Source: Ilumatobacteraceae bacterium | Lineage (GTDB): Bacteria; Actinomycetota; Acidimicrobiia; Acidimicrobiales; Ilumatobacteraceae | Length of the DNA: 64,000 nucleotides | Direction: 5' to 3' | NCBI GenBank assembly: GCA_022843125.1 | Contig: JALHOG010000013.1 | Location: forward strand, 24,432 to 88,431 | In this document: in pieces, positions 21,201-28,286 of the stretch | Numbering within the stretch: the first letter of the stretch is position 1 | How the letters are laid out: every line of letters starts with the position of its first letter | The notes under the pieces: model-generated | Seen by the model: only the letters and a program-made list of their open reading frames with translations | Told to the model about the DNA's origin: nothing | Databases searched by the model: none | Translations under genes and position numbers: made by a program

Positions 21201-21739
21201 AGCTCGAAGACGTGCGCAACACGCGCCGCGAGCTCGCCCGGGTCATCAAGGCTGTCGACCACGAGATCCAGAGCGTGTTCGCCGCTGCGTTCGCCGACGT
21301 CGGCGCGAACTTCACCCAGCTGTTCGGCACCCTGTTCCCGGGCGGCGTCGGCAAGCTCGTGCTGACCCAGCCCGACGACCTGCTCAACACGGGCATCGAG
21401 GTCGAGGCGAAGCCGAGCGGCAAGAACGTGAAGAAGCTGTCGCTGCTGTCGGGTGGCGAGCGCTCGCTCACCGCGCTCGCCTTCCTGTTCGCCGTGTTCC
21501 GCAGCCGGCCGTCGCCGTTCTACGTGATGGACGAGGTCGAGGCTGCCCTCGACGACGTCAACCTGCACCGGTTCCTGGGCCTCGTGCAGGAGTTCCGCAA
21601 GGACGCCCAGCTGATCGTCGTGTCGCACCAGAAGCGCACGATGGAGGCCGGCGACAGCCTCCTCGGCGTGTCGATGCAGCCAGGTGGTTCCAGCAAGGTG
21701 GTCACCGAGCGGGCCAGCACCGCCATCGGTCGTGCGTGA
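18257..21739 (+). CDS. smc: chromosome segregation protein SMC
   Basis: 1160 residues. The N-terminal ATPase head has Walker A GPNGSGKSN (31-39). Coiled coil runs about 165-500, a hinge domain lies about 505-650 (VLGTLLDLVDIDAGW onward), and a second coiled coil runs about 660-1000. The C-terminal head carries the ABC signature LSGGERS (about 1063-1069) and Walker B YVMDEVEAALDD (about 1089-1100). It works as a dimer with ScpA/ScpB in condensing and resolving chromosomes. Length and order are canonical. The start GTG gives VFLKHLTLKGFKSF, the standard SMC beginning. The last base of its stop is the first base of the next ATG (TGATG). Confidence 0.98.
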   Translation: MFLKHLTLKGFKSFADATTMTLEPGVTVVVGPNGSGKSNVVDAIAWVLGAQAPKAVRSQKMDDVIFAGTEKRPALGRAEVSLTLDNSSGLLPVEFNEVTLTRILFRSGDSEYAINGVPCRLLDLQELLSDAGVGRQQHVIVSQGQIDAVLNARPEDRRGIIEEAAGVLKYRKRKEKAERRLDATEANLLRLQDLLREVRRQLRPLERQAEAARRHEVLVRELGELRIFVAGREITSLRRKLESIEVDRLGAAEAEADLKSTLARLDTEVMSLEAQLSARGANDISDRLVHVEQLRERARGLAGILAERKRSLERDHGSLLDAGVVANLEADGAKFRAELDEVLVALEQVAPDAETLASDEEAFRSERERFTEAFSTTDDGGAKAASAAAEVRGELRSIRNGVERSESELRRATTKSDEVRVKLERLAEESERLRGECAAAESVETPLVDQIEEAEQARLSAEAAFERLTAERHAASDLASRSNARVEALQLALDAARERAGAERLADVDGVLGTLLDLVDIDAGWQEAVEAALGEALTAVVVDGSQTARLALDALRESGTSGAVLAVGARSTSQTAPAVGEAVRPHVRPLRDDLAGLLDALVGGAVCVSDPATAVDAAIEHPAAVIVTRGGDRFAPTGWRVGAAAGGATAAALAEAQERATLATTNLAVAELELSAAKDTLDTARRLEQELTRKLDQNDARFTAASEGLSRVLGQRRELTTEIETLDRTVAELTGHVAVERGRIAELEAVLPALDADEQAEADAARARGEARADLEARAAVLSSRRRELEVRNAGLHERQQFLEQRIAETERRLAADIEARALAAERRVHIERSITAIERLAELVAAHRTVIEAEHEQLSEQRRRQSDEVRALNAALDDGRKARHESERRLDEVRQRAHRADIEEAEAKLRLENAVETLRRDLDIEPEVAEAAEQPELPEGATAAGRVRELDRELRLLGPINPLALEEFNELQQRHTFLEEQLEDVRNTRRELARVIKAVDHEIQSVFAAAFADVGANFTQLFGTLFPGGVGKLVLTQPDDLLNTGIEVEAKPSGKNVKKLSLLSGGERSLTALAFLFAVFRSRPSPFYVMDEVEAALDDVNLHRFLGLVQEFRKDAQLIVVSHQKRTMEAGDSLLGVSMQPGGSSKVVTERASTAIGRA

Positions 21740-22221
21740 TGCCCGATCGGCGTGACTCTGCGCTGATCGAGGCAGCGGCCGATGCGGCTCGGGTGACCGA
21801 CGACTTCGTGCGTGGTGTCATCGGGCTCGCCGACGGGCAGATCGGTGACGACAACCAGCAGCACAGCTGGCTCCAACGCCGGCTGCGCGGCCGGGGCGGC
21901 CAACGTTCGGTGGCGCGCGGCATGGGAGCGCTGTACGCCCACGACCAGTTGCGCAAGGCAGCGACCGAGGCCGACGAGTTCGTCGCCGCGGTCCAGGCGT
22001 TGGCCGGTGCCTGGACACCGCCTGCGCTCGACGCCCACGGACGGCTCGCGGCGCTCCGGGTCGAGGAGATGCCGGTGACGCTGCGCGACCCGCAGGTCAC
22101 CTCCGGGTCGCCGGCGTTGCGTGATGTCCACGACAGGCTGTCGCGATCGATCGGGATCCTCACCGAAGCCCGCACCAAGGCGGTCCTCGCCGAGATGCGC
22201 GCCGCCCGCGACGGGTCGTGA
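21739..22221 (+). CDS. hypothetical protein translationally coupled to smc
   Basis: 160 residues from ATG 21739 (MPDRRDSALIEAAADAARV), overlapping the smc stop by one base. It is mostly helical and charged, with no signal peptide, TM segment or cysteines. A central HDQLRKAATEADEFVAAVQAL helix and a Pro-containing linker are visible. I do not recognise a family. The tight coupling suggests a role connected with SMC or chromosome organisation, but that is context only. Coding is supported by codon use and by the overlapping start-stop. Confidence 0.7.
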   Translation: MPDRRDSALIEAAADAARVTDDFVRGVIGLADGQIGDDNQQHSWLQRRLRGRGGQRSVARGMGALYAHDQLRKAATEADEFVAAVQALAGAWTPPALDAHGRLAALRVEEMPVTLRDPQVTSGSPALRDVHDRLSRSIGILTEARTKAVLAEMRAARDGS

Positions 22222-22252
22222 GCCGGATCGCGCACCGACGCGGCTCCGCTTG

Positions 22253-22591
22253 TCAGGGCATGCCTGTGATCATCGAGAGGACGTCGAGGATTTGGTGCGA
22301 CACGACCGGCCCGACGTTGCCGTCGGCCCTGGAGCACCGTTCGACAGCCACGGCGCGCATCTGCTCGACCAGGGCGCAACTCGCCGCCGTCAGGCCGTTG
22401 AGCTCGTCGGGCTCGACACCCACGTGACTCGGGAACGTCCGCGGCGTGGTGGTGAGCGGGACGACGAACACCGTCGATGGGCGGAACCTCAGGAACGCAT
22501 CGGCTGTGGCGATCACCGCCCGGCGCGTGAACCCTGCCTCCGATCCGATCGGCGTGCCGAAGTCGACGGTGACGACGTCGCCGAAGTTCAC
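22253..22591 (-). CDS. MazF/PemK-family mRNA interferase toxin
   Basis: About 112 residues from GTG 22591, whose GTGA overlaps the antitoxin stop. The family fold is visible in FGDVVTVDFGTPIGSEAGFTRRAVI (strands S1-S2 with the GSExG(F)RRA loop), TVFVVPLTTTPRTFPSHV (S3-S4) and ALVEQMRAVAVERC. In the family an Arg in the S1-S2 loop and a Thr in the PLTT strand form the active site; both are present. The likely role is cleavage of RNA at short sequences when the antitoxin is degraded. The cluster insertion point between smc and ftsY is not a usual place for such a pair. Confidence 0.88.
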   Translation of the reverse strand: MNFGDVVTVDFGTPIGSEAGFTRRAVIATADAFLRFRPSTVFVVPLTTTPRTFPSHVGVEPDELNGLTAASCALVEQMRAVAVERCSRADGNVGPVVSHQILDVLSMITGMP

Positions 22592-22833
22592 GGCGCCGTC
22601 AGATCGGGATTGAGCCACGCGTCGCGCTCGCGGACGTAGGTTTCCCATGCGACGGGATCGGAACGGAGATGCTGCTCTGCGGCTGCCATCTCCTCGTAGA
22701 AGCGCTCACGACGCAGCGACTCCAGCGCGGCGTCCAACGTGTCGGCCATCGTCGCATTGCGATCCTCGGCGAGACGCCGGAGTCGCTCGCGCTGGTCGGT
22801 GCTCACCCGAATCGTCGTAGACGTGACTGTCAT
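22588..22833 (-). CDS. ribbon-helix-helix antitoxin (MazE-like partner)
   Basis: 81 residues. The N-terminal TSTTIRVSTDQRERLRRLAE is a ribbon-helix-helix pattern (beta strand followed by two helices, ATMADTLDAALESL). The acidic C-terminal half (SDPVAWETYVRERDAW) is the expected toxin-binding tail. It precedes the MazF-like gene and overlaps it by GTGA, so translation is coupled. A TAGACT hexamer 6 nt upstream (22840-22845) indicates a leaderless, probably autoregulated promoter. Confidence 0.85.
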   Translation of the reverse strand: MTVTSTTIRVSTDQRERLRRLAEDRNATMADTLDAALESLRRERFYEEMAAAEQHLRSDPVAWETYVRERDAWLNPDLTAP

Positions 22834-22839
22834 ACATCA

Positions 22840-22845
22840 AGTCTA
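22840..22845 (-). promoter_or_regulatory. -10 element of the toxin-antitoxin operon (leaderless)
   Basis: TAGACT on the minus strand, 6 nt before ATG 22833. Confidence 0.55.
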
Positions 22846-22943
22846 CGCGCGGGCCAGCGGATCGACCCCGTCACCCGGTGGGGTGATCGTCGTTACCAAC
22901 CTCCGAGCTTTGATTGGCGTCTTCCGGACGTTCTTATACGAAA

Positions 22944-22961
22944 CGTGACACACCCGTCACG
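22944..22961. repeat. inverted repeat CGTGAC-N6-GTCACG before the EAL gene
   Basis: A perfect 6-bp interrupted palindrome, 31 bp before ATG 22993 and just after an AT-rich TTATACG stretch (22934-22940) that may be the promoter. It is a possible operator for the EAL gene. Its half-site resembles the array at 45085-45444 but the spacing differs. Confidence 0.4.
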
Positions 22962-22992
22962 CAGACCACCCCGTTTGGAAGGGGATACGACG

Positions 22993-23910
22993 ATGGAACT
23001 CATGCTGGACAACGTGATGGCTGCCGAGCGGCAGCGAGTGCGCCAGGCGCCGACCGCCCTGCTGCACCGCGATCTCGCCGAGGGTCTCGACGACCTCGTC
23101 GAGTGGGCGGCCGTTCCGGCCGCACCGCAGCGCCCCATCGATCCGGTCGACACCGATCCCCGCCCGACCACCCGCGAGATCCTCGATGACATCATCGACC
23201 AGGGTGGCCCGCAGATCGTCTTCCAACCGATCCATCACCTCGAGACCGGACAGGTGATCGGCGCCGAGGCGCTGTCGCGCTTCCCGCTCGGCCTGTCGAC
23301 CCAGCAGTGGTTCGACGAGGCGTACCGTCTCGGCGTCGGCGCCGAGCTCGAACTGAGCGCTGTCGCCGCCACCGTCAATCGTCTCGACGAGGCCACCTGG
23401 GGTCGCGTCGGTTGGAACTTCGTGGGCCTCAACGTGTCGCCCGCGCTCGTTTTCGACGAGCGGTTCGGCGCCGTGATCGCCGGATACCCGGGGCACCGTC
23501 TCATGATCGAGCTCACCGAGCACGCCACGAGCATCGCCTACACGTCACTGCGCACCCGACTCGAGGAGCTGCGCGAGATGGGCATGCGGATCGCCGTCAA
23601 CTCGGTGCGCTGCGAACCCACCAACCTCACCCGCCTGATGGACATCGCTCCCGAGGTCATCAAGCTCGACGTCTCGTTCACCGCAGCGCTCGTGCGTGAG
23701 CCCGGGCGCCGTGCCGTCGCCAGCGAGATCCTGCGTGAGTGCATCCGCGCCGGTGTGTTCGTGGTCGCGGTCGGCGTCGAGCACGACGACGAGCTCGCCG
23801 TCCTGCGCAAGCTCGGCGTCGACGCGGTGCAGGGGCACCTGTTCGGCCAGCCCCGCAGCATCGACAAGGTCGGCCCGCGGCCGGTCTTCCCGCCGGCTCC
23901 CCGCTGGTGA
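22993..23910 (+). CDS. EAL-domain protein, probably catalytically inactive
   Basis: 305 residues from ATG 22993 (MELMLDNVMAAERQRV), preceded by GGAAGGGG. The longer open frame to the left is rejected because it covers the antitoxin gene. Residues about 65-300 are an EAL domain. Retained: AEALSRF (metal Glu), GLNVSP (Asn), MIELTE (Glu), VIKLDVSF (Lys/Asp), VGVEHDDEL (Glu) and VQGHLFGQP (Gln). The DDFG(T/S)G loop that supplies essential catalytic acids in active c-di-GMP phosphodiesterases is replaced by AVNSVRCEP. It therefore likely binds c-di-GMP or a protein partner rather than cutting it. No GGDEF or sensor domain; the 60-residue N-terminus is helical. Confidence 0.82.
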   Translation: MELMLDNVMAAERQRVRQAPTALLHRDLAEGLDDLVEWAAVPAAPQRPIDPVDTDPRPTTREILDDIIDQGGPQIVFQPIHHLETGQVIGAEALSRFPLGLSTQQWFDEAYRLGVGAELELSAVAATVNRLDEATWGRVGWNFVGLNVSPALVFDERFGAVIAGYPGHRLMIELTEHATSIAYTSLRTRLEELREMGMRIAVNSVRCEPTNLTRLMDIAPEVIKLDVSFTAALVREPGRRAVASEILRECIRAGVFVVAVGVEHDDELAVLRKLGVDAVQGHLFGQPRSIDKVGPRPVFPPAPRW

Positions 23911-23952
23911 CACGCCGGCCCGGTGTGGCCTGGCCGTCCGACCCGATGCCGA

Positions 23953-23958
23953 TAGCGT
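23953..23958 (+). promoter_or_regulatory. -10 element of ftsY (leaderless)
   Basis: TAGCGT, 9 nt before ATG 23968. Confidence 0.55.
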
Positions 23959-23967
23959 CGGGTCACC

Positions 23968-25104
23968 ATGGAGTTCTTCTGGATCTTCCTCATCCTCGCC
24001 GTGCTCGTCACGGTGTTCGGGATCGGCGTCGTCATCGCCGGCCGGCGCCGTGCGGGCAGCGTCGAGGCCCCGCCCGCCGCTCGGCCGCTACCCACCGCGC
24101 CGACCACCGAGCGAACGAAGCCATCCGTCGGCGCGCCGGTCATCGACACGCCCGCCGTTGCGGTCGACGAGCCCCCCGTTCCTCCCAAGCCCGCGTCGCT
24201 GCGGGACCGCCTCGCCAAGGCCCGGTCTGCGTTCTCGGGCGCGTTCAGCGGGGTGCTGGGTCGGGGTTCCATCACCGACGAGACCTGGGATGAGCTGGAG
24301 GAGGCGCTGCTACGGGCCGACGTCGGTCTCGGTGTCACCGACGCCCTCCTCGGCGAGCTGAAGGAACGTGTCCGGTCGAAGGAGATCACCGAGCCGTCCG
24401 ATCTGCTCGACGCGCTCCAGGCCGAGATGGCCTCCCGACTCGAGGGTTCCGACCGCTCGTTGCGGTTCGACGCGTCGCTGCCCGCCGGTCAGCCCAACGT
24501 GTGGATGTTCGTCGGCGTCAACGGTGTCGGGAAGACCACCACGATCGGCAAGGTCGCCCAGCAGCAGATCAGCGACGGCCGCACCGTGCTGCTCGCTGCA
24601 GGCGACACGTTCCGTGCGGCTGCTGCCGAGCAGCTCGGCACATGGGCCGAGCGTTCGGGGGCCGAGTTCGTGCGGGGCGCCGAGGGCGGCGACCCGTCGT
24701 CGGTGATCTTCGACGGTGTCGAGCGTGCAGCGGCGCGCGAGCTCGACCTGGTGCTGGCCGACACCGCTGGGCGGCTCCACACCAAGACGAACCTCATGGA
24801 GGAGCTGCGCAAGGTGCGCCGTGTCGCCGAGAAGGGCGCTGGCACTGTCACCGAGACGCTCCTCGTGATCGACGCCACGACCGGCCAGAACGGCCTCACC
24901 CAGGCGCGCGAGTTCCGTGAAGCCACCGACGTGACCGGGGTCGTGCTCACCAAGCTCGACGGTTCGGCAAAGGGCGGGATCGTCTTCGCGATCGAGACCG
25001 AGCTCGGCATCCCCGTCAAGCTCGTCGGCGTTGGCGAGCAGATCGGCGACCTGATCGCGTTCGATCCTCGCGAGTTCGTCGCGGCGCTGTTCGACCGGGC
25101 CTGA
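23968..25104 (+). CDS. ftsY: signal recognition particle receptor FtsY
   Basis: 378 residues. A single N-terminal membrane segment (about 2-24, FFWIFLILAVLVTVFGIG) is followed by a Pro/Ala-rich linker to about residue 75, the N domain (SLRDRLAKARSAF onward) and the SRP GTPase G domain. G-domain motifs are GVNGVGKTTTIGK (about 181-193), DTFRAAA, DTAGRLHTK, TKLDGSAKGG and GVGEQIGDL. It docks Ffh-ribosome complexes at the membrane translocon. An N-terminal TM anchor instead of an acidic A domain is common in actinobacteria. Confidence 0.97.
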   Translation: MEFFWIFLILAVLVTVFGIGVVIAGRRRAGSVEAPPAARPLPTAPTTERTKPSVGAPVIDTPAVAVDEPPVPPKPASLRDRLAKARSAFSGAFSGVLGRGSITDETWDELEEALLRADVGLGVTDALLGELKERVRSKEITEPSDLLDALQAEMASRLEGSDRSLRFDASLPAGQPNVWMFVGVNGVGKTTTIGKVAQQQISDGRTVLLAAGDTFRAAAAEQLGTWAERSGAEFVRGAEGGDPSSVIFDGVERAAARELDLVLADTAGRLHTKTNLMEELRKVRRVAEKGAGTVTETLLVIDATTGQNGLTQAREFREATDVTGVVLTKLDGSAKGGIVFAIETELGIPVKLVGVGEQIGDLIAFDPREFVAALFDRA

Positions 25105-25157
25105 CGGAAATCCTGGATCCCCCGGAACCGCGGCGCGACACGGAACGTCGAAAGCAC

Positions 25158-26783
25158 ATGAACAGCGTGATCACTCGCCACTCCCCCCGGATCGCACCTC
25201 TCGCTCTCGCCGGTGTCCTCGTACTCGGGGCGTGCGGCTCCGACGACGACACTGCCGCGACCGCCACCGACGGCGACACGGTGCCCCCAGCCGCTGACGG
25301 CCCGCTCGCCCCGATCCCGGTTCGCACCGCCGGTGGCGGCGCCCAGGGCGGAGCCGCCGCCACCGCCGAGGTCGCGTCCGACAGCCGGATGGCGACCGAC
25401 ATGATGATGCCGTTCCGGATCACCAATTTCGTCGTGGGTGACGGCCTCCCGGCGCTGCCGACCAACGATCTGGGCTACGTGTTCCAGATGGGTGCGGCGG
25501 TCACGGCCGACCAGGTGACTGCGCTCGCGACGTCGCTCGGGGTCACCGGTGAGCCCGTCCGCACCGACGAGGGCTACGGGGTGTCGTGGCGCGTCGGCCC
25601 CGACGACGGCAGCGCCCCGGCGGTCTGGGTGTACGAGGACGCGCAGCTGTCGTGGAACTACAGCTCGGCGTGGGCGCTGACCCCCGGCTACGCCGGGTGC
25701 ACCGCCGCCGAGTCGCCGCCGAGGGTTGGGACCGACGGGGCCACGGGCGGCGGTACGGGCACGGCCGAGCCGGCGATCGTCGAGGAGGTCACCGTCGTCG
25801 ACGAGTGCATCGAACCGGCGCCACCGGCCAACGTCCCGACTGCGGATGACGCCGAAGCCCGCACTCGCGAGCTGATGGGCGCGCTCGGTCTCGATCCGGC
25901 TGCATTCACGTTCGAGCCCTACGCCGACGAGTGGTCGGCGAGCGTGAGCGCGGTCGAGCAGCTCGGCGACCTGTTCACCGGCCGACGGGTCGACGTCGGG
26001 TTCGGTGCCGAGGGCGTGATGCAGTACGCCGGCGGTCAGCTCGCCGAACCCCAGCCGGTCGGACCGTACCCGCTGATCGGTCTCGACGAGGCCGTCGAGC
26101 GCCTCCGCGACCAGTCCGGCTTCTACGCCGGCGGCATCGCCATGTCGGGCTCCGCCCGGGCGACGGCCGGCGGTGACGTCGCCGTGTCGAGCGAGAGCGT
26201 CCTCCCGGAGCCTGCGGTCGACCCGGCCGTCACCGAGGCCACCGAGCCGGGTGTGATCGAGCCGGCGCCTGTCGACTCGATCCCGCTCGAGGAGGTCACC
26301 GTCACGCTCGTCGACGTCGAGGCCGACATCTGGTGGACGATGGATGTCGACGGATCGGTGTTCCTGCTCCCCGCGTACCGATTCATCGGCGATGACGGCG
26401 GCTGGTACACCGTGCCAGCGGTGACCGACGAGTTCCTCGTCCAGGTCGAGCCCGACGTCGTTCCGATGCCCGAGCCGATGCCGGTCGAGAGCGTGCCGAT
26501 GGAGACGGTGCCGTTCGAGATCACCCCGGTCGAGACCAAGCCCGAGATCCTGCCCACCGAGACGATCCCCGGTGAGCCCGTCGAGTTCGACACCGCCGTG
26601 CTCGAGGCCTCGATCGGGTCCTCGCTGGCCGACTTCACCAGTGCGGCGGAAGCGCTCGGCGCGAGCGTCCGCGTCACGAAGATCGACGGTGTCGACCAGG
26701 CGGCGACGATGGACTACAGCCCGATGCGGGTGAACGTCGCGGTCGAGGGTGACATCGTCACCGAGATCCTCGGCGTCGGCTGA
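25158..26783 (+). CDS. lipoprotein of unknown function
   Basis: 541 residues from ATG 25158. The signal sequence ends LAGVLVLGACGSDDD, with lipobox LGAC. The mature protein has a Ser/Asp/Ala linker, then two folded parts. About 80-350 contains cysteines in YAGCTAAE and VDECIEPAP; about 380-430 has the phrase DIWWTMDVDGSVFLLPAYRF. A low-complexity linker rich in Val-Pro-Glu-Thr (VETKPEILPTETIPGEPVE) follows, then a C-terminal domain of about 65 residues. No family recognised. It sits alone between ftsY and ffh and probably ends at the hairpin at 26820-26859. Confidence 0.75.
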   Translation: MNSVITRHSPRIAPLALAGVLVLGACGSDDDTAATATDGDTVPPAADGPLAPIPVRTAGGGAQGGAAATAEVASDSRMATDMMMPFRITNFVVGDGLPALPTNDLGYVFQMGAAVTADQVTALATSLGVTGEPVRTDEGYGVSWRVGPDDGSAPAVWVYEDAQLSWNYSSAWALTPGYAGCTAAESPPRVGTDGATGGGTGTAEPAIVEEVTVVDECIEPAPPANVPTADDAEARTRELMGALGLDPAAFTFEPYADEWSASVSAVEQLGDLFTGRRVDVGFGAEGVMQYAGGQLAEPQPVGPYPLIGLDEAVERLRDQSGFYAGGIAMSGSARATAGGDVAVSSESVLPEPAVDPAVTEATEPGVIEPAPVDSIPLEEVTVTLVDVEADIWWTMDVDGSVFLLPAYRFIGDDGGWYTVPAVTDEFLVQVEPDVVPMPEPMPVESVPMETVPFEITPVETKPEILPTETIPGEPVEFDTAVLEASIGSSLADFTSAAEALGASVRVTKIDGVDQAATMDYSPMRVNVAVEGDIVTEILGVG

Positions 26784-26819
26784 CCGCACCGGTCGCCTGC
26801 CGACCCGCCGGTCGTCCAA

Positions 26820-26859
26820 GCGCCCAGGCTCACCTCCCAACGGGGGGTAGCCTGGGCGC
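26820..26859 (+). terminator. 18-bp hairpin between the lipoprotein gene and ffh
   Basis: Outer arms GCGCCCAGGCT (26820-26830) and AGCCTGGGCGC (26849-26859) are perfect complements. Inside, ACCTCCC and GGGGGGT pair with one G-U, separated from the outer stem by a single unpaired C and closed by a 3-nt AAC loop. It lies 37 nt after the lipoprotein stop. The 3' arm contains the ffh -10 element and ends 4 nt before the ffh ATG. Terminator for the upstream gene is the simplest reading. Confidence 0.55.
26848..26853 (+). promoter_or_regulatory. -10 element of ffh inside a hairpin arm
   Basis: TAGCCT, 10 nt before ATG 26864, embedded in the 3' arm of the 26820-26859 hairpin. Confidence 0.45.
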
Positions 26860-26863
26860 TCGC

Positions 26864-28279
26864 ATGTTCGACACTCTCTCCAACCGCCTCGACGGGATCG
26901 TCAAGCGCCTCCGCGGCAAGGGTCGTCTCACCGAGGCCGACGTCGACGAGGTCATGAAGGAGATCCGCGCCGCGCTCCTCGAGGCCGACGTCAACGTCAC
27001 CGTCGTCCGCTCGGTCTGCAACCGCATCCGCGAGCACGCCATCGGTGCCACCCGCAGCCAGGCGCTCGACCCCGGCCAGCAGGTCGTCAAGTCGGTGCAC
27101 GACGAGCTGGTGCGCATCCTCGGCGGCGAGACGCTGAAGATCCAATACGCGCCCAAGCCGCCGACCGTCATCCTCATGGCCGGTCTGCAGGGGTCCGGCA
27201 AGACCACCGCCACCGGCAAGCTCGCCCTGTGGTTCAAGTCGCAGGGCCGCAACCCGCTCCTCGTCGGTGCCGACCTGCAGCGCCCGGCCGCCGTCGAGCA
27301 GCTCCGCACCCTCGGCCGCCAGGTCGACGTGCCGGTCTACTCCGACCCGGAGGATCCGGTGCTCACCGCGTTCCAGGGTGTCGAGGAGGCCAAGCGGCTC
27401 GGCCGCGACGTGGTGATCGTCGACACCGCCGGCCGGCTCTCGATCGACACCGAGATGATGGAGCAGGTGCGCCTCATCTCGGGTGCCGTCGCCCCCACCT
27501 ACACCTTCCTCGTGATCGACGCGATGACCGGTCAGGACGCCGTTCAGACCGCCGAGGCGTTCCACCAGACGCTCCAGATCTCCGGCGTGATCCTCTCCAA
27601 GCTCGACGGCGACGCCCGCGGTGGAGCGGCGCTGTCGGTGAAGGAGGTCATCGGCCGGCCGATCGCCTTCGCCTCCACCGGTGAGAAGCTCGACGCGTTC
27701 GAACAGTTCCACCCCGACCGCATGGCGGGGCGGATCCTCGGCATGGGCGACATGCTCACCCTGATCGAGCAGGCCGAGAAGGCGTTCGAGAAGGATCAGG
27801 CCGAACGCGCCGCCGAGAAGCTGATGGAGGGCGAGTTCACCCTCGACGACTTCCTCGAGCAGATGCAGGCGCTCAAGAAGATGGGGTCGCTCGGCAGTCT
27901 GATGGGGATGATCCCCGGGATGCCGAAGGAGCTGAAGAACGCCAAGATCAGCGACGACGACCTCAAGCCGATCGAGGCGATCATCCACTCGATGACCGCC
28001 GAGGAGCGCGCCCGGCCGCAGCTCATCAACGGCTCGCGGCGAGCCCGGATCGCGAAGGGCTCCGGGCGTGACCCCGGCGAGGTGACCCGCCTCGTCAAGC
28101 AGTTCGGCGAGATGCAGAAGATGATGAAGAAGATGGGCATGGGCGCGAAGAAGGGCAAGCGCGGCGGCTTCGGCCTGCCCGGGATGCCCGGCCTCCCCGG
28201 TATGCCCGGCGGCATGAAGGGCATGCCCGACATGGCCGAGCTCGAACAGCTGATGGGCGGCGCGAAACCACCGAAGTGA
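26864..28279 (+). CDS. ffh: signal recognition particle protein Ffh (SRP54)
   Basis: 471 residues. The N domain is about 1-90, and the G domain carries GLQGSGKTTATGK (about 107-119), DLQRPAAVEQL, DTAGRLSID and SKLDGDARGG. The Met-rich M domain (about 300-440) includes the RNA-binding stretch INGSRRARIAKGSG followed by QMQALKKMG and KMMKKMGMG. It binds 4.5S RNA and signal sequences and pairs with FtsY. The C-terminal tail is collagen-like (LPGMPGLPGMPGG). Canonical length; the ATG is the family start. Confidence 0.98.
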   Translation: MFDTLSNRLDGIVKRLRGKGRLTEADVDEVMKEIRAALLEADVNVTVVRSVCNRIREHAIGATRSQALDPGQQVVKSVHDELVRILGGETLKIQYAPKPPTVILMAGLQGSGKTTATGKLALWFKSQGRNPLLVGADLQRPAAVEQLRTLGRQVDVPVYSDPEDPVLTAFQGVEEAKRLGRDVVIVDTAGRLSIDTEMMEQVRLISGAVAPTYTFLVIDAMTGQDAVQTAEAFHQTLQISGVILSKLDGDARGGAALSVKEVIGRPIAFASTGEKLDAFEQFHPDRMAGRILGMGDMLTLIEQAEKAFEKDQAERAAEKLMEGEFTLDDFLEQMQALKKMGSLGSLMGMIPGMPKELKNAKISDDDLKPIEAIIHSMTAEERARPQLINGSRRARIAKGSGRDPGEVTRLVKQFGEMQKMMKKMGMGAKKGKRGGFGLPGMPGLPGMPGGMKGMPDMAELEQLMGGAKPPK

Positions 28280-28286
28280 CGGTGGA

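Noticed and set aside
22944..22961. Additional copy of the 45-kb array site before the EAL gene
   Set aside because: The half-site CGTGA/TCACG is similar, but the spacing is eight bases instead of four, so it is not counted as the same element.
24489..26840. Long minus-strand ORF of 783 codons opposite ftsY and the lipoprotein gene
   Set aside because: Shadow frame caused by high GC. Its composition is His/Arg/Gly/Val-rich without domains, and the plus-strand proteins are clearly genuine.
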